Shown piece after piece: positions 1 through 13,000 of a stretch of DNA of 64,000 nt. Below the pieces are notes generated by a model. It was not told the origin of the DNA. It worked only from the letters and a program-made list of their open reading frames with translations, and did no database searches. Within the stretch, counting starts at the first letter, position 1. Every line of letters begins with the position of its first letter. This DNA comes from Rhinopomastus cyanomelas (taxonomy: Eukaryota; Chordata; Aves; Bucerotiformes; Rhinopomastidae): NCBI GenBank assembly GCA_013400115.1, contig VXBP01008959.1:1-64000 (forward strand), given 5' to 3'. The position numbers were made by a program, and so were the translations under genes.

Positions 1-403
1 CAGTGTGGTCTAGATTTTCAGGTAGTGAGGCGGATCGTAAACTGCCTACAGGATAGAAGCCAGAGAGTAGTGGTCAATGGGACAGAGTCTGGTTGGAGGC
101 CTGTATCTAGTGGAGTNTGAAGGATGGGTGTCAGGAGGATGGAGCCAGGCTCTTCTCTATGTCATCTGGTGATAGGAGAAGGGCCAGTGGGTGTAAGCTG
201 GAACATAGGAGGTTCCATATAAATAAGAGAAGGAACTTCTTTACAGTGAGGGTGGCAGAGCCCCGGAAGGGGCTGCCCAGGGAGTTTGTGGAGTCTTCTT
301 TACTGGAGATGTTTAAAACCCACCTGGATGCGATGCTGCTGTGGGAAAGGGATTGGACTAGATGATCTTTCGAGGTCCCTTCCAATCCCTAACGATTCTC
401 TGA
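1..403 (+). mobile_element. CR1 LINE, 3' part, with internal junction at an N
   Basis: Bases 1-116 match the CR1 reverse transcriptase segment (codons for QDRSQRVVVNGTES and GWRPVSSGV, as in the copies at 21.5 and 42.3 kb). After an N at 117 the sequence jumps about 500 bp to the C-terminal coding part and 3' UTR, ending in GGTCCCTTCCAATCCC and a degraded octamer tail. It lies in an intron of MRPS18A. The element continues beyond the left edge. Confidence 0.9.
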
Positions 404-2317
404 AATGAATTCCCTGTAAGCAGCCAAGGATCCTGCTTTCCAAAGTGTCTGCAGATACTAAAACGCAGAGATGCCTCTGCCTCTGGGTTGCCGTCCATTG
501 ACAGTGATGTGCTGCACGTAGTGCTTCGTGCAGCAGGTACACCCAACCCTTTTAGAGGTGAAGGCTAAACTAGTTTTTTGTTTTTCCCCTTATCCACATC
601 AAACATCATTAGCCTAAGTAGGCACCAACTGTCCTTTATCTTTGGCAACAATTAGGGGAAACCAAAGTACAGGCTTTCTAGTAGCCCTAGATTGATTCAA
701 TCTGAGTTGTTTTCATCAAATGCTACAGACTGCAGGGGTGGGAATCTGGGTCCAGCCTCATGGGAGCTGTCCAGTGATTAAAGCAGATCAGTGGTTACAA
801 ACTTGGCTGTCCACTAGTACAAAACATGAGGTTTATGGAACATGACGGCACCATAAGAACTTGCCAGACATTTTTATTTCTGTGATTGCTTCACATTCTT
901 ATTCACTTCCCTCTGCAGCTGCCCTGTAAAGTTGGCTGTACCTGTTTGCTTTCTCCCCGGGGTACAGTGCATCCATGTTAATACTCTGGGAGAGGCACCT
1001 GGCCTCTTAACTCTGGGGATCTTCATAAAATGGGCAAACCCTCAATTGGCTTTGCAGCATTTTAAACCAAACAGCACAAGTGTAATCTGGAGCTGCAATG
1101 GCTGGTGCAGACATAATTTCAGTTAAGACGTTGCTGCCACACTGTTAGTCATCTGGTGACACTGGGTCACAGACAATATCAGAGAAGAGATTTTTCTAAA
1201 AAAAAGCTTTGTTTTTCTTAAGGAGAATAAGGAGGATTCTCTCCCCTTGCTTCCCACCTCCCCCCATGCATGGAAACACTTGATAAGAGCCTTGTGACTC
1301 CATGAGGTGTGGTGGTAATATGAGAAATCACTTGGACCACACACACACCCCCCCTTTACAAGAACCAGTGGCCTACTTAATCGTTCACACTTGCAGAGAC
1401 TGGAACAGCCTTAAGCTTAACATCAGCTCCCTTTTTCCTCTTCCCACAGAATAATGCAGCAGCATAGTAGAAAGGTCTAGAACTCTCTTCTGCTTTTGGC
1501 ATTTGGAACCCAACAGCCCTTTCTCACTTAGGGAACCAATACATTGGTGCTAAAGAGCAAAATGAGGTGTTGATGGCTTGGGGAGCTGGATGGCAGCAGA
1601 AGACAAAAAAGTGGGGGGATTGTTCTTGCTCTGGTTTCCTGAATCCAATTCAGTGCATTTCAGGAGTGGGCGAGAGTCAGTGCCCTTGGAGTGTTTAGCT
1701 GGCCTCTGTCCAGTTTCCACCAAGGCAGCTGGCACCAACTGGTCCCCTGGTTACTGTTCTTGTTGGCAAGGCCATGTGTTAGCTAAGGATACTTGCTTTG
1801 CATGTAACCATAGATGAGCTCTCCACAGCCTGCTGCTGGCTGCTCAGTTATTCTTTTGACATGATATCACTCTGTACTGTGCTGGAGAAGGTAATTTTTG
1901 TATTGGTGAGAAGTTGCCTGATGTGTGGCATTTATAGAGGAGCTGGATCTGAAAAGTCATCTGAACAGGTTCATTGCGGACACGTGGAGGCAGAAAGGAA
2001 GCCAGGTCAGGGCAAAGGGAAACTGTGTGTCATGACTGTGTTAGAGGGTGGGATTTAAGGCAAGGGAGGTGGAAGGACAGAAATGAAACTCAGTAACCTA
2101 AAGCAAAGAACAAACCTCTAAATTTGGACTGCAACACTTGCATGAATCTGTCAGTCATAGCGAATCACAGCAGCCCTCTTCAGACCTGATCTTGTGAAGC
2201 TCAGGCATCCCTATGATTCCTAGATAGCTGGTTTTCTGAACATGTGTTTTATATCCACTTGTGATTGTTTGCTTTTGCAAGGAAAGTAAATGAAGCTGGA
2301 AGGTCTCCAGAGAGCTG
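404..2317. other. MRPS18A intron, no gene seen
   Basis: Unique-looking intronic sequence between two CR1 copies. Short open frames on both strands show no family resemblance. A CA run followed by a C run is at 1337-1355. The upstream MRPS18A exons (CPICRW region) were looked for here and not found. Confidence 0.6.
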
Positions 2318-2577
2318 AAACCAGGGGTAATGGTTGTTAGCTGGAACACAGAAGGTTCCACATCAATCTGAGAAGGAACTTCTTCACAGTGAGGGTGACG
2401 GAGCACTGGAACAGGCTGCCCAGGGTGCTTTGGAGTCTCCTTCACTGGAGAGGTTTAAGACCCGCCTGGACATGTTCTTGTGCGACTTGGTCTAGGTGTT
2501 CCTGCTGTGGCAGGGGGGTTGGACCAGATGATCTTTGGAGGTCCCTTCCAATCCCTAATGATTCTGTGATTCTGTGA
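2318..2577 (+). mobile_element. CR1 LINE 3' fragment
   Basis: Carries the C-terminal CR1 coding block (GTTAGCTGGAACACAGAAGG, AGGAACTTCTTCACAGTGAG) and the standard 3' UTR, ending in CTAATGATTCTGTGATTCTG octamers. The 5' side is truncated, as is normal for CR1. The tail is well preserved, so it belongs to a young subfamily. Confidence 0.92.
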
Positions 2578-3933
2578 GCTCTTTTTAAAAAAGCAAGGAT
2601 AGGGGGGGTGGGAGGAGGTCTGCAAATCTTTGAGCAGGCAGAGTCAGGGTCACCCAACATGGAAGGCAACAAGTGCACTTCATTCTTGCCTGTTTCCCTA
2701 AATGGGGGTGGAAAGTGCTGCTGTACCTCAGTTCTCATGCTGACAGGGTGCTCACTTGCAGATCCTCTCCAGCCTCCAGGCAGCGTCTGCGTGGTCCAGC
2801 TGCCTCAGCTAAGAGCATGTTTACCACAGTGCTGGAGAATTAAACTCTAAACCATCAACAAGTCTCAACAGACGGGGAAAAAACAAACACAAGAGTCTCC
2901 AGAGGCCCTTTCAGCTAATGTACACTGACGTCAGCACATCAAGGGGACCTGCCTCTACTGGCCAGAGGCATACAGATGCACTGCTGATGTGAGTGGAGAC
3001 AGAGAGCACGCACCCAAACACTGGATGGCTGTACTGTGAGCAGTTAATGGGACACTGGTGCAGCAGCTGGTGCTGTTGTGTTTGGAGATGTGTTATCCTG
3101 GCCCTGTGATACAGTCTGACCCTAGAGATCCTTTTAATTTTGTTTTTATTAAGAGTTCTTTACATTTCTAGAGCTCTTAATTGGAAAAGTCAACAGCAAT
3201 GTAATCTAAATGATTCTTGAATCACAGATGAACCTTCCTCATGCTACAAGTCCATCTTCCATCCAGCATGTCTCAGCCCCACCTAATGCACATGGAGCTG
3301 AACAACTGAAGGCAGCAATTTATCGTATTAGGTCTTTCTCATCAGCACATGGTCTTTGCTTACAAAAAGCTGCTGCTTGCAAGATCTTGGACTGTTTCCC
3401 TGCTCTCCACCACCCCTCCAGAGAGATGTGAGGGAAGCTCCACCATGGGAAACTGGATAAAAGTTTGAGTAGATAGCAGAGAACAATTCTGCTCTGAGGG
3501 AACAAGGAGGAGGCCAAAGGTGATCTAACACATCTGTGACCTTTAGGATAGCAGCTGTGGTGGCATTTCAAGTTGTGTAAACATTGTCCATCTGTAGGTC
3601 TTGTGTAACTGTGCCTGAGTACCTAGGAAACATTTTCTTAGCCAGGATCTCAGACCTAGTGACACTGAAGTAGTGGAGATTGGGGTTGACATCATGTGTT
3701 TACGCTAATGAAGTCAGGAAGACTCGGACCATCTGAGTGAACTTCCTGAGCTAAGCTGGCAGGCAGAGTGACAGCAAGCCAAAGCCACTTGCCAGGCAGC
3801 AGCCAGAATGCATAAGAAGGGATCATTGTTTTGTTTTGCTTTGTTCTGAGTTCTGGCCACAGTGTAAGGGTCATCACAATACCTGGGAAGTTAAAGTAGC
3901 GCTGATGGTTTTGCCCTTCTCTTGTCCCTCCAG
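2578..3933. other. MRPS18A intron, no gene seen
   Basis: Intron sequence up to the acceptor of the first visible MRPS18A exon. No repeat, RNA gene or exon is recognised apart from ordinary AT-rich stretches near 3130-3200. Confidence 0.6.
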
Positions 3934-4057
3934 GACGTCCTGCTGCTGAGTCAGTTCATCCGTTCTGATGGAGGGATGCTGCCACGGAGGATCACCGGCC
4001 TCTGTCTGGAGGAGCATAAGAAGATTGCTGTGTGTGTGCAGATGGCTCACCGTGCAG
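3934..4057 (+). CDS. MRPS18A: MRPS18A internal coding exon (DVLLLSQF exon)
   Basis: The exon follows a pyrimidine-rich acceptor ending in CCTCCAG and is open from its first base (GAC GTC CTG). It gives 41 residues, beginning DVLLLSQFIRSDGGMLPRR and ending VQMAHRA, plus one base of a split Gly codon. The donor is GCAG|GTACCTG. The phase-0 start means the missing upstream exon ends on a codon boundary. Identity to the human protein is very high across the exon. Confidence 0.94.
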
Positions 4058-7000
4058 GTACCTGAGACAACCCTTTCCACAGGGTACCCCTGTAATCCCT
4101 TGAGAGGGATCTCCTGCCCAAATGATGTAGCTCAGTGCAGTGTCATTGTCCAGTCACCCAGTAAACTGGTCCAGCTGCTGGATGATGGACAGAGACTGCT
4201 TGCTCTTTCTTGTGTGTGTCAGCTCCTGCCTTGGCAGCAGACATTTATCCTGGTTCGTGAGTCTACCACAGTAGAAAGAACTGGGAAGTGGCTCAGTCTC
4301 TCGTAACTAATGATTAAATACCAGCTTCTGAAATTACTTAATTCAGCATAAGCTTGACAGGGTAGCTGTTAGTAATTTGCAAACCTGTCTGCCATCTGCT
4401 ATGTGAAAGCTGTTTTGCTTTGCCCTGTGAGAGGAACCCAGGATCGTGCTGATCGTCATGCCTGGAACCCGAGTTGTATCCAACTGAGGATTTTAATAGT
4501 GAGATTTTCGCTACCATAAAGTCTCATTGAGCCAACATGACTGTGCCTGGTGTGTATATCCTTTCTATGCACAGTAGGACATTCTAGCTTCTCTTTGTCT
4601 GGGGTACAGGTTTGGTAATGACTAAAAGTACGCTTCCTACTGGAGTTTTTGCTGTGCGATCCCAGTGTTCTCCAGCTTAAGAGGTGTGATGTAACTTACA
4701 GGTTCTCTAGAGACAAGGATGCACTGCAAAATGTTTTCATGCCTTTCTGTTTCAGGCTTGTTGCCAGACCACAGGCCTCGGCTTCCTGAAGGGCATGTTA
4801 GCAAGAAACCCAAGCTCAACAGGTGAATAGTCTTGTCTTTTGGAAGAGGAAATGCAGTTCCTTATAACTGGGTAAAATGTGCCTTGGGCAGCAGGGCTTG
4901 TAAAGAGCATTTCAGAGGAGGAGGATGTGGCATGATACTAGCTTGTCAGTCTTTTAAGGACAGATCACATCTCATTCAAAGCATTTATCCACACAGCACC
5001 TGTCTGGCTCAGTTGGTAGAGTACGGGACTCTGAATTCCTGGGGTCATGGGTTTCATCCCCATGTAGGACATCTTGAGACAGTACTGTAGGCTTCCCCTG
5101 CTCCAGCAGGGAGGGTTGGACTTATATCTGCTGTGGCAGGGGGATTGGACTAGATCAGGGGTCCTCAAAATTTTTAAACATGGGGCCGGTCCCTTGTCCT
5201 CAGACAGTGTCGGGGGCCGGAGGCGGGCTGGATTGGATGCCCTGGCGGGCTGTATCCGGCCCGGGGGCCGGGGTTTGAGGACCCCTGGACTAGATGATCT
5301 TTCAAGGTCCCTTCCAATCCCTTATGATTCTATGTTTCTATGAGAATTCCAACTGCCACATGTGTTAGAGTCTGCCCTTCCTCCCTCAGCTGCTGGTCAC
5401 TCCTCATTGCTAATACTCTATAGGGCAATCTCAAGACAATGCCCCAAAGGTAGAATCATAGCATCACAGAGTAGTTGAGGTTAGAAGGGGCCTGTGGAGA
5501 TCATTGAGTCCAAGTCCACTGCTCACGCAAGGTCATCTAATGCTGTTTACCCAGGACCAGGACCATTACCAGTCAGGTTTGGAGTATCTCCAGAGATGGA
5601 CCTTGCAGTTTCTCCGAGCAGCTTGTTCCAGAGGATCACCATTATAGTGAAAAGGTGTTTTTTCCATTCAGACAGAATTTCTTTCTTTCAGTTTGTATCC
5701 GTTGACTCTTGTACTGTCATTGGGCACCACTGGGATGAGCTTTTTTTATGCTTTCCCTTCAAGTATTTCTAAACATTTGTAAGACCAGCCTAGAACCGTC
5801 TTTTCTGCAGGCTGGTCAGGCCATTCTGTCTTAGTTACCAACAGCAGGAAGGTGCTCAGGAGGAGTACCAGCAGTGAATGGGAGGTTGAGTAGCCAGCAG
5901 GAGCCCATCACAAACCTGTTCCACTCTGGCCTATCCCCGTTTCCCCCAGTCAGCAACTCACCCTCCACCTGCCCTTCCTATACAGTGGGATCTCTTCCCC
6001 CTCCCTGGCCTAAGAAGCTTTTATTTGGTGAAGTGAAATTCTTCCAGTGCTGTGCTGGGCACTCTTGAGGTGCTAATCGCCACTTTATGACCTTGCCCTC
6101 TGTTTCCATGGGGATGGTGGAATGGTTTATGAACCCCATGTTTACCAGAGGCCATGGAGTTGTTGCAAGTGCTGGGGGCTACTGGAGACTCCTGCGTTTC
6201 AGGTCTGACTCTCTGCAGGGAAGATTTGTTGCAAACTCTTGGGAATGTTCTTGGATACTGGTAGGCTGGTTACTGGGTATCAGCAAGGATCAAGTTAGAG
6301 GATTCTATACCTGATGCAGCCCTGTAACCATCAGGTATTTCAAGTCTGAACATTTCCTTCCTGTGGCTTACAGATCTTTGGGTTTGTTTAGTAGCTGTGT
6401 CTACCTAGCAGCTGTGGGTGGAGCATGGTATCTAGTTAACATTCACACACAGCCCTGCAGAGCAGGTTGAGACAGGAAGTGGTATCCTGTATCTTGTTGG
6501 AATCACACAAGGGCTCCAGATGTAATCACAGAATGTCAGGGTTTTGAAGGAACCTCAGGAGATCATCTAGTCCAACCCCTCTACCAAAGCAGGATCACCT
6601 TGGCAGGTCACACAGGGCTGTGTCCAGGCGGGTTTGGAAAGTCTCCAGAGAAGGAGACTCCACAACCTTTCCAAACAGCCTGTGCCAGGGCTCCGTCACC
6701 CTCACAGGAAAGAAGTTTCTTCTGATGTTAAGGTGGAACCTCCTGTGCTCCAACTTGTACCTGTTGCCACTTGTCCTGTCACATGGTACCACTGAAAAGA
6801 GACTGGCCCCTTCTTCTCAGGTATTTATAGACATTAACAAGATCCCCGTTCTCACTAGAGACTATACAGCCCCAGTTCTCTCAGCCTTTCCTTATAGGCG
6901 AGATGTTCAAGTCCCTTTAACCATCCTTGTAGCCCTCTCTTGAACTATCTCCAGCAAACTGACGCTTATATCTTGGAAGTCAGTGGAATTTATGTTCTAC

Positions 7001-10000
7001 ATGCAGTAGATGTGATACACCTCTGAAATTTGAAAGTGAGGAGATTCATATCCAGGCCCTCCCTATAGCACTGCTCTATCCTCCCTATACCACCCTTGGT
7101 TTTCTCTTCCCAGCAAATGAACGTAGCAGGCAGGGTAGAAGCAGAATGTAGAATAAGAGAGCAAAGCTGTTGCTGAAGAGATTGAACAGGTTTGAAACAA
7201 ACTTTGGAGTCAGGATGGAGACGAGAGAATGGCATCAAGAAATCAGATTGGAAGTTTTGCTTGAGTTAAGGTAGCTGACTGCTCACAATGCTGTTTTCTT
7301 AACCTTTTGAAAGGGGAGAGCTCTCCATGTCAGAGTCTTGCAAAATCTTGGTCCTTGCAGTTCTGTGAGAGTTTTGACTGTGCAGACTCCCACCCTCACT
7401 TTCCTCGCTGCTTTCTGGAGAACATAACTGGCACCACATAAGACAAGAGATAGAAGACGCATCCTTTCTTTGGCCTGAAGGGAGGACCAAACAATCCCCA
7501 TGTGCTGAGACCGTGTAGTCAGTTTGGGAATGAAGCCTGAGCTCTTACCAGAAGTTGCCCACATAAAGTGACTTGTCCAGGCTTACCTCATCTTTGCCCT
7601 TGTACATGTTCCTAAAGACTGCAGTGATTTGGGAGTCAGCCAGTTAGTGGTGCTTCGAAATCCAGGTTTGCTACCGGGGGAGGACAGGGATGGAGTCAGG
7701 CTGAGACTGTTCTCAGTGGAACAAGCTGCCTAGTGCTGTGTCATGAGAACATGAGCAGGTCATCCTTTGATCCTGTCATCTAGCTGCACCTACCTTAACC
7801 TGTCTCTTTACTGTGTTTGTCTCTGCTGGGTTAAGTCTCAGTCCATGAAGAGGTGAACAGGCTATACTGAGGGCCTTTCCCAGCAGGCAGTACACTGCAC
7901 AGTTATGTATTTTCCAAAACTGTGAGACTCTGCTCTTCTTGAGATCACTGTTGGCTACTCTATTCATCTTCACCTCTGCTTAAATGATAGGTAGCAGTGG
8001 TTTTTCACACTGCTGTTGTAGCCCTGGGAATGCTATTGGGGAAAAACAGAGGTGCTCAACTGTAGGCTTGGGACCCTTGTTAAAGCACTTCCAAGATGGG
8101 AGCATGGGTAATGAACTTTCGTTACCATCGGTTTAACCAGCCCTTGTGCTCCCCAGTTCTGCCTGTCACCTTTTCTCTGCTCCACCACTGGATCTACTCC
8201 AAGTGTGTTGTTGAAAATGCTGTTCTGCACCTCATCCCTTCCAAAATAACCCACACCAGCCACACCTTAGGAGCAGAGGTGACAATATTGTCGATACTGA
8301 AGATATTGACTTGCCACCAGCTGCTTGAAGAACCTTTAACCTGATCTGTGAAGGAACCAGGGATCCCGGCACAGCTGCCTGCCCATTACCAGGCACTAAT
8401 GCTTGCAAAGGTGGCAGAGGCATCACTTTCTTGACTTCACAAGAGTCTGGTCCTCCGTGGTCAAAAAAAAAGTAGCTGTGCAGCAACAAACCAACTGAGA
8501 CAAACTTTTGTCAGCTGAGAGCCATAGTTACTGCAGATAGCTGGTGGAACATAGTATCCTGAGAACTTAGTCCCTTCCCAGTCACATGGTCTCCCTGCTG
8601 CCTCTTCCCCCCTCCTTCGTGTGCAATTACTCTTTTGCCATCAGAAACTTGCCTTGAACATGGTGGGCTGCTTTTCATCCAGAAGACACAGTTCCTGCTA
8701 CACTATTCTAAAATAGGAAGTTGTAAAATGAAAAGACGAGGCATCATGCGATAAAGGCACGTGGGCTGTCTTGAGGCTGTAACGATAAAACTTTGTACTG
8801 CTAAAGCACAGCATTTCTCTGAGTCTGACCTGTACTTCTGTGTGTTTACCCCTTCTGCCCTGAAATTCTTCTCACTGCCCCCCTGTAAGCAATCTGCTGT
8901 CTTAACTTTCTGCTCTGAATCAAAAAATTGTTGTGTGTTAAAGAACCACCACAAAAACCTTTCACTTTTTCAAAGGAGGGGTTTCTGAGAAGTCAGTGTC
9001 TACTCTAGATGTTACCCTCCCTAGCATCTGGTGACAGAAAATCTTACACTGAGCCAACGGATGCTTTGCTGATGGTAGAGCTCTTTGCATTAGACTACAC
9101 CATCAGCTGCTAGAGTGACAGGACCAAGAGGAAAACCTAGGATAACCTCATGTACTGATTCCACTTCCAGCACCTGAGACTGAAGGAGATCCATTGTGGG
9201 GAGTGCAGCACCATTATCCAAATACAGACCAGAGCATTCACATACTGTGAATTCACTGGGTCTGTGTAGACCCAGAGCAGTGACACCTGCCTGGCTGAAG
9301 TTTGGCAGATGCCTTCATTGGGATGAGCAAATCCTTTAATTTCTCTCCAGATTTGCTAAGTTATGGTTGCTGCTCCCTTTGGCCAGGCTTCTTCCAAGAA
9401 GTACTGCATCCAGTTCTGTAGCCCTTATTACAAGAAGGATGTGGACATTCTGGAGCGAGTGCAGAGGAGGGTCACAAGGGTGATCAGAGGGCTGGAGCAC
9501 CTCTCCTGTGAGACCAGGCTGAGAGAGTTGGGGCTGTTCAGTCTGGAGAAGAGGAGTCAGTCTGGAGAAGAGGAGCCTCCCAGGGGATCTTACTGTGGCC
9601 TTCCAGTATCTGAAGGGGGCCTACAAAAATGCTGGGGAGGGACTTTTTAGGATGTCAGGTAGCAACAGGGCTAGGGGGAATGGAGCAAAGCTGGAGATGG
9701 GTAGATTTAGAGGGGATGTGAGGAGGAAGTTCTTCACCGTGAGAGTGGTGAGAGCCTGGAATGGGTTGCCCAGGTGGAGGGCACCAGAAGAGCTGCTTCT
9801 CTGCTTTTCCTTGGCCATGCTTGTGTCTGTCTTGGCCAGAATGCTGGGCCCATGTCACAGTCACCCTGTTGAAAGTGAGCCTGCTTCAAACACAGTGTGT
9901 CTGGCACACACTGGAGAGGATGTAGGTGAGATTAAAATGGCACGTGTCACCACACAGAATTCTCAGGGTTGGGAGCACTGCCCTGCTGTTGATGCAAAAT

Positions 10001-13000
10001 GTGGATTTATCATGCAGAGCCCCCTGCCTGCTCTTCCTGTCCACAAATTGCCCTTCTGGTGCTTTTCAGTGATTCTTTACAAAATGTAGCATCCTTGCTC
10101 TCTTCTCTGAAGTTGTTTTGTCATCTCTGTTGTTCAAACTTGGGACATTCCCTCCTATATACCCCAGATTTCTCTGCAGAGATGTAAGAATTTCCCTGCT
10201 TTGTGGTGGATAACTTCGCAGCTGGCCTGCCCCTGCCCATGCCGTAGCCTGATACTGCTTCTACTACTAAAATGCAAGAGGAAGAGCAGAAGGCTTTGGG
10301 AAGTAGTGGCCAGCAGATCCCATCCAGCTGTCCAGCCACAGTGTGGGATCACACATGCATCTGGGTCAAGTTAATGCTAAGAACAAATACAGGCTGGGCA
10401 GTGACTGGCTGGAGAGTAGCCCTGGGGAGAGGGACTTGGGGNGGAGGCTTCCAGGTGACCTTATTGTGGCCTTCCAGTATCTGAGAGGGGCCTACAAAAA
10501 TGCTGGGGAGGGGCTATTTAGGATGGCAGGTAGTGACAGGACTAGGAGGAATGGAGCAAAGCTGGAGATGGGTAGATTTAGAGGGGATGTGAGGAGGAAG
10601 TTCTTCACCATGAGAGTGGTGAGAGCCTGGAATGGGTTGCCTAGGAAGGTGGTTGGGGCCCCATCCTTGGAGGTGTTTAAGGCCAGGCTGGATGGGGCTC
10701 TGGCCAGCCTGATCTAAGGTGTAGTGTCTCTGCCTGTGCTGGAGGGGTTGGAACTGGATGATGGTTCCCTCCAACCTTGAGTGATTCTGATTCCATGGCT
10801 TCTCCAGTGAAGTGAGCCTGCTGTGGCAGGGGGATTGGACTGGATGATCTTTTTGAGGTCCTTCCAATCCCTGATGATTCTGTGATTCCCAGATGTAAGG
10901 TAATAGGAGGAGGTTGGAACTGCAGAAGAAGGTATAACATGGAAGTGAAGTGGATTAAGCCAAGCTGTGTGGTCCTGGGCTAGCAGGAGTCATAGGAGAA
11001 CACCTAGTAGTCAGAATACAACTGGAGAGCACTCCACAGCTCTCTCTTCTCTCTGCAGCTAGGACAATATCCAGGTGAGGCCTAAGATTGTATGTCTCAT
11101 TTCTTGAACTTTAGTGTTTTGTGCTTTGCTTTCTGCCCATTTTGGTTTTGACAAGAGCTCATGAATGTTGCTGCTTAATTGCTTTTCTCTACCTGAGAGA
11201 GATTTGGAAGAAATACAGCCATTTCCCACATCATTCCTAAACTCTCATGTCAGCTGTCCTCTCCCTCTCTTCCATGTCAACTGTCTGGAGAACTTGGACG
11301 TGGAAAACCAATGAAGTTCATCGTCTCAATGCACAATTATTCTCTGTAGTTAATTTTCCCATGATTTGCCTAGTCTGAGGCTTTCACTGTTTCCAAGGGA
11401 TGATTCTGCAAGAAATTTATTACATAGTCAAGGATTGTTTCCTCATGCTCAGCCTGAATTCTCCCTTTCATCACTTCCTGCTGCTATTTCTGCCTCCATT
11501 TGTGCTCTAGCCTGGCACTTTCAGTTAAGTGCTGCAGCCACAAAATATCTTCCCTAGCCTGTGAGGCTGCAGAAGCTTGCAGGGATATTATTGTGCAGAG
11601 TGACAGGCCATTCTCATTTTCCAGAGTCAAACTTCTGTGCTTGATTTCAGGAATGGAAACGTGGATAGTTTTCTTTCCAGCAGGGAGCTGTCACATGGGC
11701 AGCTGGACTGATAGTCCGTCAGGACAGTTCAATCCAGTGTCTAGATGCTTTCTTAACCTGAAAGTAGCACTTGTTTTCATCCAGCAAAATACCAGTTAAA
11801 GCACAGCACTGTGAAGGTGTTCCCTTTCCAAAAGCACTAGGGGGTGTCACAGGTTCCCCAAGAGGTGCTGTGGTGGAGTACTTGGTTTTGAGTCTGCTCC
11901 GCTGCCACTCCATATTCCATCTGGATAAACAGAGTTTGGCACAGATAATACCCAAGTTTATCCCTCCTCCATCAGCGAACTGAAGAAGTTGCTGTGTGTT
12001 AGGAAAGAGGCAGGTCCTGCATGAAGAAGAGAGGGGATCTTATTAATGTCTGTAAATATCTGAGGGGTGAGCGTCAAGGAAGGGACTGGTCTCTTTTCTG
12101 CTGCCCAATAGTAGGACAAGGACAAGTTCCGCACCAATGTGAGGAGAAACTTCTTTCCTGTAAGGGTGACAGGGCCCTGGCACAGGCTGCCCAGAGAGGT
12201 TGTGGAGTCTTCTGCTCCGGAGACTTTCAAACCCACCTGGACACAGCCCTATTGTGACCTGTCCTGGGTGATCCTGTTCTGGCAGGGGGGTTGTACTACA
12301 TGGTTTCTAGAGGTCCCTTCCAACCCTGTGATTCTAACTCCTCATGAATTACAAAGTTTTGGGGCTCTGTGGACACCTCTCATCCGTGGGAGGGAGCAGG
12401 CTGGTTTCAGTGCTGTTTCATGCCAGCAGCATGTGGTTTCTGTCAGCTGCGTGGAAACTCTTTGCACAGCATGTGAATTCAAAAGAGCTAGAGTGGCTGC
12501 AGGTGAGCAAAGCCAAGAGGTGTCATGGGAAGAGATGTGGCAGAGGAGGCTGCCTTGCCAGCACTTTGATCGAGTGCTTCCTGCAGTCTGTAGCCCTCTG
12601 CTTCTGCTTTTAATCCAAACAAAAGCCAGACTGAAGAAGTTCGGTGAGGGTTCACAAGTTCATCCTTGAACTGCACCATCATGGCCTCTGCCTGGTCTAT
12701 GTGCAGCTGCCCTGTGGGTAGGTTATTTCTCTTACCTAGCACATAGAATTCTCTTACCTAGCACATAGAAGCCCGATGCCTACTCCTAGGTGTTAAGCAG
12801 CAGCCTCTGAGCTGGAAGGCTTTGGGGCCCTTCTGCTCACTGAATTAAATCTGTGGCAACCAATTTCCACATGCCACAGAGATTTGAGGTGATTGCAGTG
12901 ACTGCAGGTGACTAACCAGAGTTTTTTTCATCCTGTTATATATCTCGGCTTTTCCCATCAGGGAATCCAACAGGATTCCCATCATGGTGTCCAAACTACT

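Noticed and set aside
1..3933. Upstream MRPS18A exons (CPICRW / KHKYNY region) expected left of the first visible exon
   Set aside because: No sequence encoding these residues with splice sites was found on the + strand, so they are taken to lie outside the window.
4998..5070. Functional tRNA gene
   Set aside because: The acceptor arm does not pair well, the anticodon stem is imperfect, and it continues into a SINE body without a T-run terminator.
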